Below, in pieces: positions 49,066-60,607 of a stretch of DNA of 64,000 nt. Origin of the DNA: Cryptomeria japonica. Lineage: Eukaryota; Streptophyta; Pinopsida; Cupressales; Cupressaceae. Within the stretch, counting starts at the first letter, position 1, and each line of letters starts with the position of its first letter. The stretch covers positions 147,244,849-147,308,848 of the forward strand of contig NC_081410.1 of the NCBI RefSeq assembly GCF_030272615.1. The letters are read 5' to 3'. The position numbers and the translations under genes were made by a program. The notes under the pieces were generated by a model. It made no database searches. It was not told where the DNA came from and saw only the letters and a program-made list of their open reading frames with translations.

Positions 49066-49218
49066 TCTACAAGACATAGCCAACCACCTGAAAGGTATTC
49101 ACCTGATGATTGGAGATGTATTTTTGCTTTGAATACTAATGTGGATGAACCAAAATCTATAGAAGAGGCCTTAGGTATGAATGATGAAGAATCTTGGAAG
49201 ATTTCTATGTAAGAAGAA

Positions 49219-50093
49219 ATGGTAGCTTTGAAAAAGAATGATACATGGGATCTTGTACCATTGCCTGAAGGAGGAAAGCCTGTTGGTTGTAAATGGGTGT
49301 TCAAGAAAAAGATTGGTTCAAATGGAAGCATTGAGAAGCATAAAGCAAGGTTGGTTGCAAAAGGCTACTCTCAGGTTGAGGATGTTGATTATGGTGAGAT
49401 ATTTTTCCTGTTGCCAAAATGACATCCATTAGATTTTTGCTTTTTATTATTGTTGCTTATAATTTAGAAGTTAAATAAATGGATGTGAAAACTGCTTTCC
49501 TTCATGGTGATTTGGAGGAGGATATTTATATGACACAACCAAAGCACTATGTGCTAAAAGGTAAAAGTTATTTGGTCTATAAATTAAAGAAATCCCTATA
49601 TGGCCTCAAACAAAGTCCTAGGATGTGGTACCAGAAATTTGATACATGTGCATTGAGTTTGGGATTTGAGCATTCTAAATCAGATCATTTTGTTTATTAT
49701 AAAACTGATGGTGATTATTTCTTGTACATTGCATTGTATACTAATGATATGGTATTCATTGATAAAGGGAAAGGTATGATTTCAAAACTGAAGTCTCATC
49801 TCACTGCTAAATTTGAAATGAAAGATCTTGGTGCAATGAAACACATTCTTGGGATGGAAATTAGAAGAGATAGAGTGAACAAAAAGCTATGGCTAAGTCA
49901 AAGTAAGTATGTGAATTCAGTGTTGCAGAGGTTCAACATGCAGGATTGTAGACCATTGTGTGTTCCTTTTACAATTGGAACGAAATTATCCACTACAGAT
50001 TGTCCTACATCCCCATCGGAGATGGACGACATGAGTAGAGTGCCTTACCAAAGTGCAGTTTGGAAGTTTGATGTATGTTATGGTATGTACTAG
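49219..50093 (+). pseudogene. Copia-B reverse transcriptase
   Basis: 49219-49422 has GCKWVFKKKIGSNGS and ARLVAKGYSQVEDVDYGE; after a frameshift at about 49410, 49479-50093 has MDVKTAFLHGDLEEDIYM, LYGLKQSPRMWY and the active-site region, which reads YTNDMVF instead of YVDDMLF. The first catalytic Asp is replaced by Asn. A further stop follows near the PYQSAVW block. Confidence 0.92.
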
Positions 50094-50676
50094 ACCACAC
50101 ATTGCCCAAGCAGTGGAAGTTTTCTCCAGATATATGTTTAATCTTGGTAGAGTTCATTGGGATGTGGTCAAAAGAGTCTTCAGATATTTGAAGGGTACCT
50201 CAAAGTATCCTTTGTGTTATCATGGTAATTCAGTTGGAGACATGATTTAGCTTGATATTCATGGTTATGTGGATTCAGACTGGGCAGGTGATATTGATAG
50301 AAGAAGATCCACCAGTGCTTATGTGTTTACTTTATTTGGTGGTGTAATTAGTTGGATGAGTAAGCGATAGATTGTGGTTGCTTTGTCAACTATTGAAGCG
50401 GAGTATATGGAAGATACGCATACTTGTAAAGAGGTAATTTGGCTTAAGATATTGTGTTCAAACAATGGAATAAAACAAGGAGTCGTGACAGTTTATTGTG
50501 ACAGTCAAAGTGTGATCTGCCTAGCTAAGAACTCGACATTTCATGCCAAGACCAAGCACATTGATGTTCAGTATCATTTTGTTAGAGATATCGTCAAAGA
50601 TGGCAGGGTGAAGTTGGTTAAGGTAGAAACTTTGATGAATGTTGCAGATTCTTTAACTAAGGTTGTGAGCACATAG
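50053..50676 (+). pseudogene. Copia-B RNase H
   Basis: RYLKGTSKYPLCY, then [39 protein letters not shown] and HAKTKHIDVQYHFVRD, the full set of copia RNase H blocks. Stops interrupt at 50250 and 50370. Confidence 0.92.
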
Positions 50677-50781
50677 AATTTCAAATGGTGCTCGGAGTCT
50701 ATGGGCCTCATAACCCCTAGCAATTGATTTATTGTGTTGATACTCCCTTTCTCTTGCAAGGTGTTCGACAAGTGGGAGATT

Positions 50782-51652
50782 TGTTGGGAAAATGGTGTGT
50801 CAACCTTGCATTTACATGAGGTTATTATTTATAGTAAGTTTTTATTTGAGCACAAAATGGTGTGAAATTCTCCCTGAAGCTTCTGGTTGGCTAGATAAGC
50901 ATTCCGGTAAAGTTACGTTGCAAGATCATAGCTACTTTTGAAGATATTGAATTTTATATTTTGGAGGGGTCCAATGAAAGGTTTAAATTTAATTTTGAGG
51001 ACTTTAGAGGCCCTAAAATGCCCTGAAAAGTGGGTGTAAATAGTGTAGCATTTACGAGGCAATAAAGCACTCTGCGAGCTTTCTTGCACTTCAAACGGTT
51101 TGTCAATAGGACACACTATTCTCAAGTTATGGCCTCTGAAAGTTTGTACTCCTGAGATAGGAAATATAAAATACATAGGACACATAAATGAGTTGTAAAA
51201 AGGGAGGGACATGTCATAGGGCATCTAGAAGGGAGATAAGGTCAGCTACACCTTATTGGGTGGTTTTAGCCCATGGTTTTGTAATACCATTTGACGGTTT
51301 CTTGTATTGTATCTCCTATATATGAGGTGCATGAGATAGAGGTTGGGTGTGAGACTCTTATAGCTATTGAGTTACCTTTGAATCTTTGATTAGTGGTACT
51401 CCAATGAAGAGCTTGCTCTGCAAGTATATTGTAATTTGGTTTTTACTGAATAATATATTCAGGGGTGGCTTTTGGAGGGTGGGGTTTTTTCCCAAAAGGG
51501 TTTTCCCCACATAAATCATTGTGTTATGGTTTGAATGTTATTATATCTATTTCTATTTTTTGTAACTATTGTGATGATCTTTAAAAGTTTTTGCATTACC
51601 CTCCTCTCAAGGTTAGTGTAGGAAGTTGTTCCGCTACTTAACTTCCTTACAT
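50782..51652 (+). repeat. Copia-B 3' LTR
   Basis: 871 bp, partner of 46404-47274, followed by TSD TTTTG. Confidence 0.94.
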
Positions 51653-52389
51653 TTTGGTCTGCATTTGGATTTGTGATTGAATTGAGTTGACTTGGTGATA
51701 CACATTTCATGTTGCGTGTTATGCAGTTTTTGGAAGCCGACTTAGCAAATGATTCTTTTTGTTGGTGCAGATATATAAGATTGATTTGGTTAATCATTTT
51801 GATGTGTGTCATGAGTGAAGGAAGTATGTATGAGCGAGTTTGAAAAATTGGTGAGCGTGATTGAAGATTTTGGTGCTTCGGTAAGTGACAGAGCAGAAGA
51901 ACGGAGAAGAATATCAAATTAGTTGCAAGATTCAATTAGAGCCTAACCGAAACTGCATTTTGGGCATAGTTAGATGCTATACTTCAGTTCATTCATCATT
52001 GTAATCAATTGTGATATCCTGTAAGATAGTGATCCTTCCTCCGGGTTGTAGCCCTTTTTGTAATTGAGCAGTGAGCTCTAGGCAGTGAGCCTGAATGCAA
52101 GTGCATTCCCCTTTTGTAATAATATCATACTTATAGCCATAGTATAATAATATTGTGGGTTCAAATCCCACTGTGGTTTTTCCCTTTCTAGGTTTCCACG
52201 TAGAAAATCTTGGTGTTATGGTTGCATGGTTAATTGCTTTATGTTTTTGCATTTCACTTTCTTTCTTGTGCATCTGGTGGTTTAAGAATCAGCTTGATAA
52301 GTTTGCAAATTATAAAACACTGATTCACCCCCCCTCCCTCTCATTGTTCATTGATACCAACAAATTCAAGTCCAAAACCATTTAGTTGA

Positions 52390-53395
52390 GTTTTGTTCTT
52401 CAAATTGTGAATAGAGGTTGTCCTATGTCAAACTACCTTGACTTTGATACTTTATTAAAAAAATTGAATGTTCCTAGATTTCCTCATGTGCATTAGTTAA
52501 TAACTAGTGGATAGGAATGGGCAAGTTGTTTTGTTGAGGCTGAAAAAGATGTAAAGGAAAAAAATAAGAGTTAAAATTTATTGCATTATCTTTAGATGAA
52601 GTTATAGCAATAGAAAATACTTCTTGGATATGTATGCATGTGTATATTGTATGACAACATGTCCGCCAACCTTGTTTACTCTATGTTGTTAAAATGAAGG
52701 AGAATCTCACAGTGCAAAACATATTTAAAATAGTTAAGAAATCTTTAAATAAATTTAGCGATATGGATGACTTATCTATTGCTGAAAATTTCATATGTAT
52801 AGGAGTTGAAGGAGATATAGTGTTTCAAGGTCATAGGAATGGTCTTTGCGCAAAGCTACAAACTTATATTTCACTATACGTGATTGGCATTCACTGCATG
52901 GCCCACATATTGAATTTAACATTTAGAATTGTAAGCAATTTTGATTTAGTACAGGTAGAGTTGAAAATCTAGTTGCAATCTCTACGCATTATTTTGTCGA
53001 AGTCCCAAGTGGTTTACAAAATATCAAAAAATTGTTGAGGGAATAACTGATGGGAATAAGAGTCTTAAATATGTTGATACTAGATGGATCTCCTTATGTG
53101 AACCAGTAGAAAGAATTTTCTCATAATATAAATCCCTAACTACACTAATGTACGAACAACAAGAGTCAGTAGATAAAGCTTCTAAGCGTTTACATAGGTT
53201 AATTGACGTAGAGACACTCTTAACTTTGGTTAGTATTCTCCCTGTATTGAATAAAATGAGCAAGCTTGTGAAAGTAGCCCAAGAAACAACTATATTTATT
53301 CAATAATATATCACTACGTGTAGAAGGTTAATCATTAGCCTAGACAATCTATATCTATCAAAAGAGCCATTTATAAACCTAAAGAATTTTCTATT
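52390..53395 (+). pseudogene. hAT-like (ZNF862-type) transposase relic
   Basis: The plus strand holds, across several frames, the order of a domesticated-type hAT transposase: DFDTLLKKLNVPRFP, then SWICMHVYIV, then HRNGLCAKLQTYI, GIHCMAHILNL (catalytic region HCxAH) and YVDTRWISLCEPV (the TRW block). The longest open part is 52694-52972. Such proteins carry an RNase H-like fold and are annotated as zinc finger 862-like in plants. No terminal inverted repeats were found. It ends at about 53395 against the Gypsy-B fragment. Confidence 0.75.
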
Positions 53396-53399
53396 TCAT

Positions 53400-54820
53400 A
53401 GTCAGAAATTAATTACACCCATCTTCTTTGTCAACCATTTAAGTTTGCTTGAGAAAATATATACTTCCGACCTTGATGGTTCAACTTGAGCTGAAACAAT
53501 TTTCTCAACAAGTAGTGCCACCACATTTGAAGAGCATGCACAATTGCTACAAATCGAGATCATGGGGAGCATAGTTTTGCTCACAGGATTTCATTTTCCT
53601 AGATTCATATGTGATCACTTGTGCCCTTCTTGCATGAGAACTCCACCTAATCCATCCCTTGAGACATCGATAACTACAACAAAATGACCTGGGTATGGTA
53701 CTTTTAGAATAGGTGATTTCAATCTCTTCTTTAGGTAATTGAAAGATTTCTAACACTTTTTTGTCCATTCAAATATCCTTCCTTTTCTCTAGAGAATGGT
53801 AATGGGGTTTGCTATCTTAGAGAAGTTCATCACAAACTTCTTGTAATAGCATGTCAATCCCATAAAACTCTACACCTCATGCACATTTCTAGTGGTCGAG
53901 CACTCAAGTATAGCCTTGATCTTGGTAAGATCCACTGTTATTCCTTTAGTACATATAATATGGCCTAGGTATTAAATCTCCCAAGAAGAAGGTACATTTT
54001 GAGAATTTGTCATAAATTTTATGCTCTCGCAAACATTGGAGGACTATCTAGAGATGATGATAATGTTCTTCCTCATTATTGGAGTATATTAGGATATCAT
54101 ACATGAATAGCAAGATAAACTTGGCTAAACAATCTTGAAAGAAACTATTCATTAGATTCATGAATATCACTAGGACATTGGTAAGACAAAATGGTAACAC
54201 TGTAAACTCATAGTACCCATATCTAGTTCTGAAAGGTGACTTATGAATATTCTGGACTTATGAATATTCTCATCTTTAATTCTTAACTGATGATATCATG
54301 ATTGCAAATCAATCTTAGAAAATATTGTTACCTCGTGCATTTGATCAAACAGATCATCTATGTGTGCAGGTAGAGGGTACTTATTTCTTATCATTTCCTT
54401 GTTTATCATATGATAGCCTATGCATAATTTTAAAGTATTATCCTTCTCTTTCATGAAGGTCACAAGAGCTCCTCATGATGATATGCTAGGTCTTATCAAA
54501 ACCTTGCTCAATAATTCATGAAGTTGTACCTTTAACTCCATTGGTTTTTTCATTATAAATTTGATATGTGTGCTAGAAGGTACTTATTTCTTATCATTGC
54601 CTTGTTTAGCATATGATAGCCTATGCATAATTTTAAAGTATTGTCCCTCTTTTTCATTAAGGCCATAAGAGCTCCTCGTGATGATATGCTAGGTCTTATC
54701 AAACCCATGCTCGATAATTCTTGAAGTTGTACCTTTAACTCCATTGGTTCTCCTCCTAGAACTAGGTCAAATGAAAAGTCAAATGCTCTCTTAGGAGGTA
54801 ACACTTGTAACTCTTTAGGA
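53400..54820 (-). pseudogene. Gypsy-B RT and RNase H
   Basis: RT opening blocks are at 54553-54804 (PPKRAFDFSFDLV, ELSSMGLIRPS, CIGYHMLNK). RNase H blocks VITYESRKMKSCEQNYAPHDLDL and, further left, the HALQMWWHYLL and KYIFSQ blocks are at 53768-53405. The region between has many stops. 54373-54545 is repeated at 54579-54753, duplicating the start of RT. Confidence 0.85.
54373..54753. repeat. Duplication of about 175 bp inside Gypsy-B RT
   Basis: Two copies, 206 bases apart, both containing GTACTTATTTCTTATCAT, GATAGCCTATGCATAATTTT and TTAACTCCATTGG. They differ at some 10 sites, so the duplication is old. Confidence 0.92.
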
Positions 54821-54999
54821 AAGACATCTTGATAATCCCAAATATAATTGTGCTTCTCTACAATATTTTCTTCTTGTTCACTAGATTCTTCTACTCCTAG
54901 TCCATAGAGCTCAATTCATAAAACATCATATCATCTAAAAAGGAAATTTTACTAGTTTCATCTATCTCTTCCATCTTGACTGCAAAGAGTTGACACCCT

Positions 55000-55530
55000 T
55001 TTCTCTTGACTCTATTTAATTGTATAACAAAAAAATTCATATCTTGACTTCTCGCTAAGTACCCTATAAGAATACCTTATTTTGAATGCCATCCAGGCAC
55101 TCTACTATTTTGGAGTTACAATCGACATTTTCCCTATGTCTCCATAACCACTTCATTCCTAGAATGATGCCATAAGATCCTAAGGGGGATAAATACAAAT
55201 TCACTTCAGATAAAAACCTTGGAATCTCAATCCTAGCTTCAAATAAACATTTCTCTACCTGAACTCTAGTCTGATTTGTATACTCTATAGACCATGACTT
55301 TTCCATATGACTAGCTCTATCGAGAAATCTACTCGATATCACTTGTATCTATGAGGATAGAAACCGAGTTCCCATTAAGCATACTTGTGGTCTCAATTGG
55401 TTGTATATAGTGCTTTTCTTGCCTGTTATCCAAAACTGCATGTTCATTCACTATTGGAAGGCTTCTTGTTGAGTGGGTAAAGGGTTCCTCTATTTGGGTG
55501 CCCCTTGATTCTTTATTGGACACTAATTAG
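55000..55530 (-). pseudogene. Gypsy-B protease
   Basis: SVSILIDTSDIE matches the gypsy protease motif (usually ILIDTGASHSFI), and LSPLGSYGIILGMKWLWRHRENVDC is the following landmark. A frameshift lies at about 55335. Asp is kept, Gly is replaced by Ser. Confidence 0.85.
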
Positions 55531-56580
55531 AATAGTGACCACCTCCATAGGTGAAACATTCCCATATAGGTCCTCTCCTCTCTGAAACCATATTAGAATT
55601 GTCTTTGTCCTTTCTAAAATTCTTCTTTTCTCCTCTTGATTAATATTTGTTTCCTTTAAATCCTTTATCATTTCTTTTTCCTAACTCATGTTTATCACCC
55701 TTCTTCTTGAAAGGTTAAGAAGATTGAGGCTATTTGTACTTCTTTCATCTTTTCTCTCTATATGCAACTTTTGTCTTTAATCTTTGTTCTTTCTTAACTA
55801 CCTTCTCATACACTTCATCCATGGTGGTAAGTCCAGGTACATCAACCGTTCCATTGATTCAATTATTTAAACCCATGATGAACTTTCTAATTCTGAATTT
55901 TTCATCAACTTGCTACTACAACACATACTTAAGGAGTCCTATGAGTTTCTCTCAGTACTCATTAATAGAAAAGTCTCCTTGATGTAGGTTTATTACATTC
56001 AACAACTTTCAATCAAATAATAGTTGTGGAAGCCACCTCTTCCAAATATAACTACAAATTGGTCTCATGTTAAACTTATGAATTTTGGTAGAATTCGGCC
56101 TTCTTTTTTTTCCATTAGGTTGTGGCTTCCCTAGACAATTGAAATTCTCTCCAAACTAACTTGGTCATTTCTAAGTAGTTTCGGACTTCAAATTATTTCT
56201 CTATTTTTGTCAGCCAAGCCTCAACAATGTCACCTAACACTGAGCCCTCAATTTTAGGGGGTCTAACCTTTCTCATATCATGGGAGAGTATAAAGACCAA
56301 TTGGTTTTTCCTTTCAATTTTAGTTATGGCTTCAAAGTGCTCCATTCTGAGCTCACTTTGATTACTATATTCCTGCCTATTAAAGGCTTCCCTATCTTGG
56401 GTTTCCGAGTCATTCCCCTCAACTCTAGTCTAGTTCATAACCTACTGCTCAAGGTTCTAAGTCTGACTCTGGTGCTATTCATAATGGACAATAGTTGGTC
56501 CAATTTTTTTATTGGGGTTTTGGAGGGATTAGGCCCCTTTTGTGACCCTCTATAGTTATCCCTAGAATGTTCCATGTTTT
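55530..56580 (-). pseudogene. Gypsy-B gag
   Basis: The minus strand holds a broken gag: the stretch before protease includes a short cysteine-containing part and a Lys-rich part, and 55800-56250 has the W..... and QRRF-like layout of gypsy gag. Individual motifs are weak and many stops are present, so the call relies on position between the primer site and protease. Confidence 0.55.
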
Positions 56581-57034
56581 TACAATTTTTCCTAGAATGC
56601 AAAAAAATGTTTATTGGTTAAAGAATGCATCTAATACTTCATTCCAACTTTTAAATTGAAACATCAATAAATATTACATACAACAAAATTGGTTCTCTTT
56701 TATTCATTTCAAAATATGTACAACATTTACAATATCATAGTACTTATCCATTTTGTACAATATTCAAGTTCACGAGTTTAAGAGATAATATACCCATTGG
56801 TGCAGGATGTCTCTATGGGCTCTTCTTGCCCTTGAAATTTGTATAAATTTATAGCTTGGAGTAGGTATAAGTAGGTTCCCTTTTTCCTCCTTACACTTTT
56901 TTGCCTCAAATGTGGTTTCATGGGATTTATCTTGAGTTAAATTTAGAATTAAAGATGGAGAAGGATTTGGAGTTTCCTTGTTCTCTTTAGGCCATGTTTT
57001 CCTCTCCTTTCAACATCACTTCATAACATTGGCC

Positions 57035-57670
57035 ACGGTTTCATTATTTGTCAAAAGTGTACAATCTGAGTAGTCATACTCGGTTTTGTGTTTCTAGAGT
57101 ATTTCAGATCATGGCATGGGGACCTTCTTCCTTAGGGTCTAGCAAATTCTCATCCTATCCAATCAAAATTTACAATGTTTTCATTATTTGCAAGAAGTGT
57201 ACAATTTGAGTAGTCATACTCAGTTTTGCGTTTCTAGAGGATTTTAGATCATGGCATGGGGACCTTATTTCTTAGGGTCTGGCGAATTCTTTGTTGGCCC
57301 AGTTTGTCGTTGCATTAAAAAATTGATCTATCAATGCCCGATACAAACTGTAGAGATATGGATCACATGGGAGGCGGTTAGTCCCTTATCATGAATCTCG
57401 AGAGGAGTGCTGACCATTTTACCAACAATCTCCCCCTCAACATTACTCGGGGAGATTTGAACCAGTGACCCAATGCTCTGATACCATTTGTTGGACCAGT
57501 TTGTCGTTGCGTCAAAAGACCGATCTGTCAATGCCCAATACAAACTGTAGAGATATGGATCGCACTAGAGGCGGTTAGTCCCTTATCACGAATCCCAAGG
57601 GCAGCGCTAACCATTTTGCCAACATTCTCATCCTGTCCAATGAAAATTTACAATATTTTCATTGGCTATG
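57035..57670. repeat. Tandem duplication of about 140 bp split by a TRIM
   Basis: Copy 1 is about 57035-57176 and copy 2 about 57177-57291 plus 57625-57670, both with GTGTACAAT..GAGTAGTCATACTC and CATGGCATGGGGACCTT. Copy 1 keeps the uninterrupted site GCAAATTCTCATCC where copy 2 holds the TRIM. Confidence 0.9.
57287..57629 (-). mobile_element. TRIM (miniature LTR retrotransposon)
   Basis: The element is 57292-57624, 333 bp: two 136-bp LTRs (57292-57427 and 57489-57624) with TGTTGG/CCAACA ends, and 61 bases inside. In minus sense the inside starts with the primer site TGGTATCAGAGC (57486-57475) and ends with the polypurine tract GAGGGGGAGAT. TSDs are TTCTT and TTCTC. It has no coding capacity and needs enzymes from other elements. 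Confidence 0.95.
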
Positions 57671-57739
57671 CTTAAGTTATACAGTTTCAGGTGAAGGGCT
57701 TTTAGGTCTAGTACCAAACTTGGTAGCTCTAATAGCATA

Positions 57740-58498
57740 TGTAACATACTCATGACTACAACATGAAAAGTAGCTCAATTTCAAATTAAAAAAAAAAGTA
57801 AAAGATGCGAAAATTGTTTGGCATTGAATTAAACTTTATTTCATGAATTTTTGAAGTACAAGCATTATAAAATAACTACAAATGATATATAATATTGAGA
57901 AAGATTCTAACAAGTATGATTTCTGACTACTTTCATCTTTTCAAAGTAAACATTAATGCATAACATAAATAAGAGAGTTAAGAGTTTATATTCTATAGTA
58001 ATTATGGATGATTGAATTGTATCTCAAATCTTAGAGAGATTCTCGGGAAGGGACAACATCACTCGAGTGCTTTTCCTCAAACAACAGATTTGGCGATCCC
58101 CCACACACCTTCCTACTAGAAGTGGCCCTATCCTTCATGAGGGTGCAGACACAAAAATTGATCATGGTTGTCATCAAATCCTGGTGTTTATATCTTACAC
58201 AGCACTAGTTGACCACGCAACTATAGACCTCTGCTAACTATACATGACCCAAAGCCTAGACCATATATTTAGACATGGTGAACTAACTGAGCACATGCAA
58301 AACTTTATGCCACCAAAACTCAACATGGAAACTATAAGCATCCTATGATTATGACCCATGACTTAACCACACTTGGTTGGCAGAGAAACTCTAGTCATAC
58401 ACCCTCGTATACTAACCTTGGCAACTACCTTTGTTTCCCCTACAAGTACAATAAGAAAAAATATAAATTCATCTTTTACTCGTTAATTCAAGTTGATA
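57740..58498. other. Probable remains of the Gypsy-B 5' LTR
   Basis: Starting at TGTAACATAC next to the primer site, this gene-free stretch is in the right place for a 5' LTR. No second copy is in the window and its outer end is not resolved; it may run on beyond the small LTR element to about 60200. Confidence 0.4.
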
Positions 58499-59843
58499 GT
58501 ATTCATTAGAAAACTATTATTAGTGCTCAATTTGGATCAGGTAACGAGTTGTTTCACTAAATCAGGAATTCAGGTAAAACTGTACAAAAGAATTCTAGCC
58601 TTTATATATGTGTAATGGTTTAAATGATTTAGGTGATGAATGTAACAAGCATCTTATCTTAATGTTTAGCTCTAAATCAAATCATGGTATCAAAGCTCAA
58701 TGCGCAGGAATCAACACAGATAGCATCCAACTTAGGCGCTTCTTTATCGGTTGTATGAGTTGGGAGGGAGGAGAATAGTGGTGGCAGCCATCGATCCTTT
58801 GGGTTGCATTACTACACAGCAAATGCTAAGATTGTTGAACGGTAAATGTTATCCCAGTCTTCAAAGAGTCTCTGTGATTTTTCAACACTAGATTATGCAA
58901 CATAATCGATGAATTGAACAGCCAATATGGTGCCACTATGTACACTTTTGCTAATACTTACGATATGACACTGAACATTGTGAACAATCCGCAAGCATAT
59001 GGATACCAGATGGCTCAGTTGCTTGTTGCGGGCAAGGACGATTCAATACCATAGGCATTTGTTGCTTTGTGTCTCCTAAGTACCCAAACAAAACCTCTTT
59101 CTTTTGGTGGGATGAATATGATTCAAGGTTGCTGCTTAGATATGTGTGTTTTGGTTTTTATGGTTTGTTAAATGATTGAAAAAAAAAAAAAAAAAAATCA
59201 TTGATTGTTCACTTTGTGTAGCAGTCATGACCATAGAGTAGTTAGTCATTTAATTTTGTAATTTGGTCTTATTTAGTTACTTGTTTTTAAAAGTCTATGT
59301 TTATAGATAAGAAGTTGAATTTCTATTAAAATTTATTTTCTATTTTGCATCTTATTTTTAATTTTTTATAGTTTTTTATAGATATTTTGTCTAATAATTC
59401 AAAAATCAAGGTGCATTATCATTGGGGACTGATACTTCGATTTTATTTTGTTTATAGTAGTAGTCATGTGTGGGTTATTTCCTTATGTAGCCTCCTAGTG
59501 TAGAATATTGTTATGAACAATAACACAAGTATAATATAGTTCATGGATCTTGAAGAGGTTAGTGGTTCCTTTCATTCGAATCGAGATCATGAACCAGAAG
59601 AGTTGGTCTTACTGCAATGGAAAATGTGAATGCTCTTACCATGTTCGCATTAAGGGTGGGAATGTTGGAAAACTATTATTAGTGCTCAGTTTGGATTGGT
59701 TACGAGTTGTTTATCAAGAATTCAGGTAAAACTGTACAAAAGAATTCCAGCCTTTATATATATATGTAAATGTTCAAATGATTGAGGTGGTGAATGTAAC
59801 AAGCATCTTATCTTAATGTTTAGTTCTAAATCAAATCAGTATT
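58499..59843 (+). mobile_element. Small LTR retrotransposon with captured GDSL fragment, perfect TSD
   Basis: The element is 58504-59838 (1335 bp), flanked by GTATT on both sides. LTRs of 181 and 176 bp (58504-58684, 59663-59838) share AAAACTATTATTAGTGCTCA and end AAATCAAATCA. The left LTR has lost its TG start (reads CATTAG for TGTTGG). The primer site TGGTATCAAAGCTC follows at 58685 and the polypurine tract AAGGGTGGGAA precedes the right LTR. It has no gag or pol. Confidence 0.93.
58750..59178 (+). pseudogene. Captured GDSL esterase/lipase fragment
   Basis: In changing frames the sequence codes for the C-terminal half of a plant GDSL hydrolase: RRIVVAAIDPLGCIT (family block GARK.VV.GI.PLGC.P), NGKC..SLQRVSV, IIDELNSQYGA, FANTYDMTLNIVNNPQAYGY, a Cys..GQGRFNT part and FFWWDEYDS, where the family has WDxxHPT with the catalytic Asp and His; here the His position is lost. 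No intron can be seen where the blocks join. A run of 19 A follows at 59179-59197, soon after the coding end. Two or more frameshifts and a stop break it. Confidence 0.8.
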
Positions 59844-59849
59844 CATCAA

Positions 59850-60600
59850 CATCACCCCTTACTCTTTGATGAGTGAGCGAAAAGAATGTTACTTAAATGA
59901 AAGAAATTTCTTCATAGATCTCTACAACCTTTTTTATAGCCTAGATTAATATTTTTTTAAATAAAAGAATTCAGCTTAAAACTCCAAAGTCTCTTACGAG
60001 ATTACCCTTTCATTAAAAAAATTGAGGTAAAAATATCACACATAGCTCTGGTTAAGGTTTGTATTAATGAATAAAGCTTCTAGCCAACTCTTAGAAGTGT
60101 ATTCCCTAATTTAATTAATCTTTAGTAAATGTAGAGTTCAAAAGTTATTGAAATCTCATACTTCCGCATGCATATATAAAAGTGTTATACTTTGCACTCT
60201 CATGCATGCACACGAATTTACGAAATTATCATCCTTTACTCACTGCATGCATTGAGTTTTATTTAAAAATGTTTACTTCTGCTAGAGTTGATAATGAATA
60301 TTACATATAAATTGTTCTCACTTACTAGCAAAGAATTATATCACTACTTTTATAATTCTATCCATTAGACATTCCTAGTTTCATTATAAATAAACTAGGA
60401 GGAAAGAGATTTTTGATTATTTTGAATAGATAAACTCAAAACCAGTATTCATTCTTGGTTTTCATAAATGAATTAAAGACTTGCAATCTGAACTTTTCTC
60501 AACATTCTAAAGTCTGTCAAATGATTGTTCGAACTATTTGACTTGGATGAAAAGATTGTTTAAAAGAAACCATGCTCCTTTATTATTTATATAGAAAAGA
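59850..60600. other. AT-rich stretch without a gene
   Basis: No ORF, LTR end or inverted repeat could be supported. Confidence 0.5.
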
Positions 60601-60607
60601 GTAAATG

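Larger units (their letters stand above)
46399..51657 (+). mobile_element. Copia-B: Ty1/copia element with perfect TSD, integrase core deleted
   Basis: The element is 46404-51652 (5249 bp), flanked by TTTTG on both sides. LTRs of 871 bp each begin TGTTGGGAAAATGG and end CTTCCTTACA. The primer site TGGTATCAGAGC is at 47277-47288 and the polypurine tract AAGTGGGAGATT directly precedes the 3' LTR. The first 200 bases of the two LTRs differ at roughly 18-20 places by eye, so the insertion is old. The integrase core is missing and RT and gag have stops. Confidence 0.95.
45994..52362 (+). mobile_element. Old Copia-type LTR interrupted by Copia-B
   Basis: Without Copia-B about 1.1 kb remain. The right part has CCCACTGTGG, then TTTCCACGTAGAAAATC, and ends CCAACA after a CACCCCCCC tract, as in LTRs of the Copia-A kind read in sense. 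The left end is TGTTAGATG at 45994 or TGTCATTG at 46012. No TSD could be matched, so it may be a solo LTR or a truncated element. Confidence 0.55.
53400..57737 (-). mobile_element. Gypsy-B: decayed chromovirus-like gypsy element, 5' half
   Basis: From right to left it has a primer site, gag, protease, RT and part of RNase H; integrase and 3' LTR are missing and the left end abuts the hAT relic. The site GCTCTAATAGCA at 57726-57737 matches the iMet-type primer site at 10 of 12 bases; the LTR would begin at 57740 (TGTAACATAC). It is interrupted by a TRIM at 57292-57624. Confidence 0.8.

Noticed and set aside
53400-53575. This stretch as the C-terminal end of the hAT relic
   Set aside because: On the minus strand it reads as gypsy RNase H (YAPHDLDL, then HALQMWWHYLL and KYIFSQ), so it belongs to Gypsy-B.
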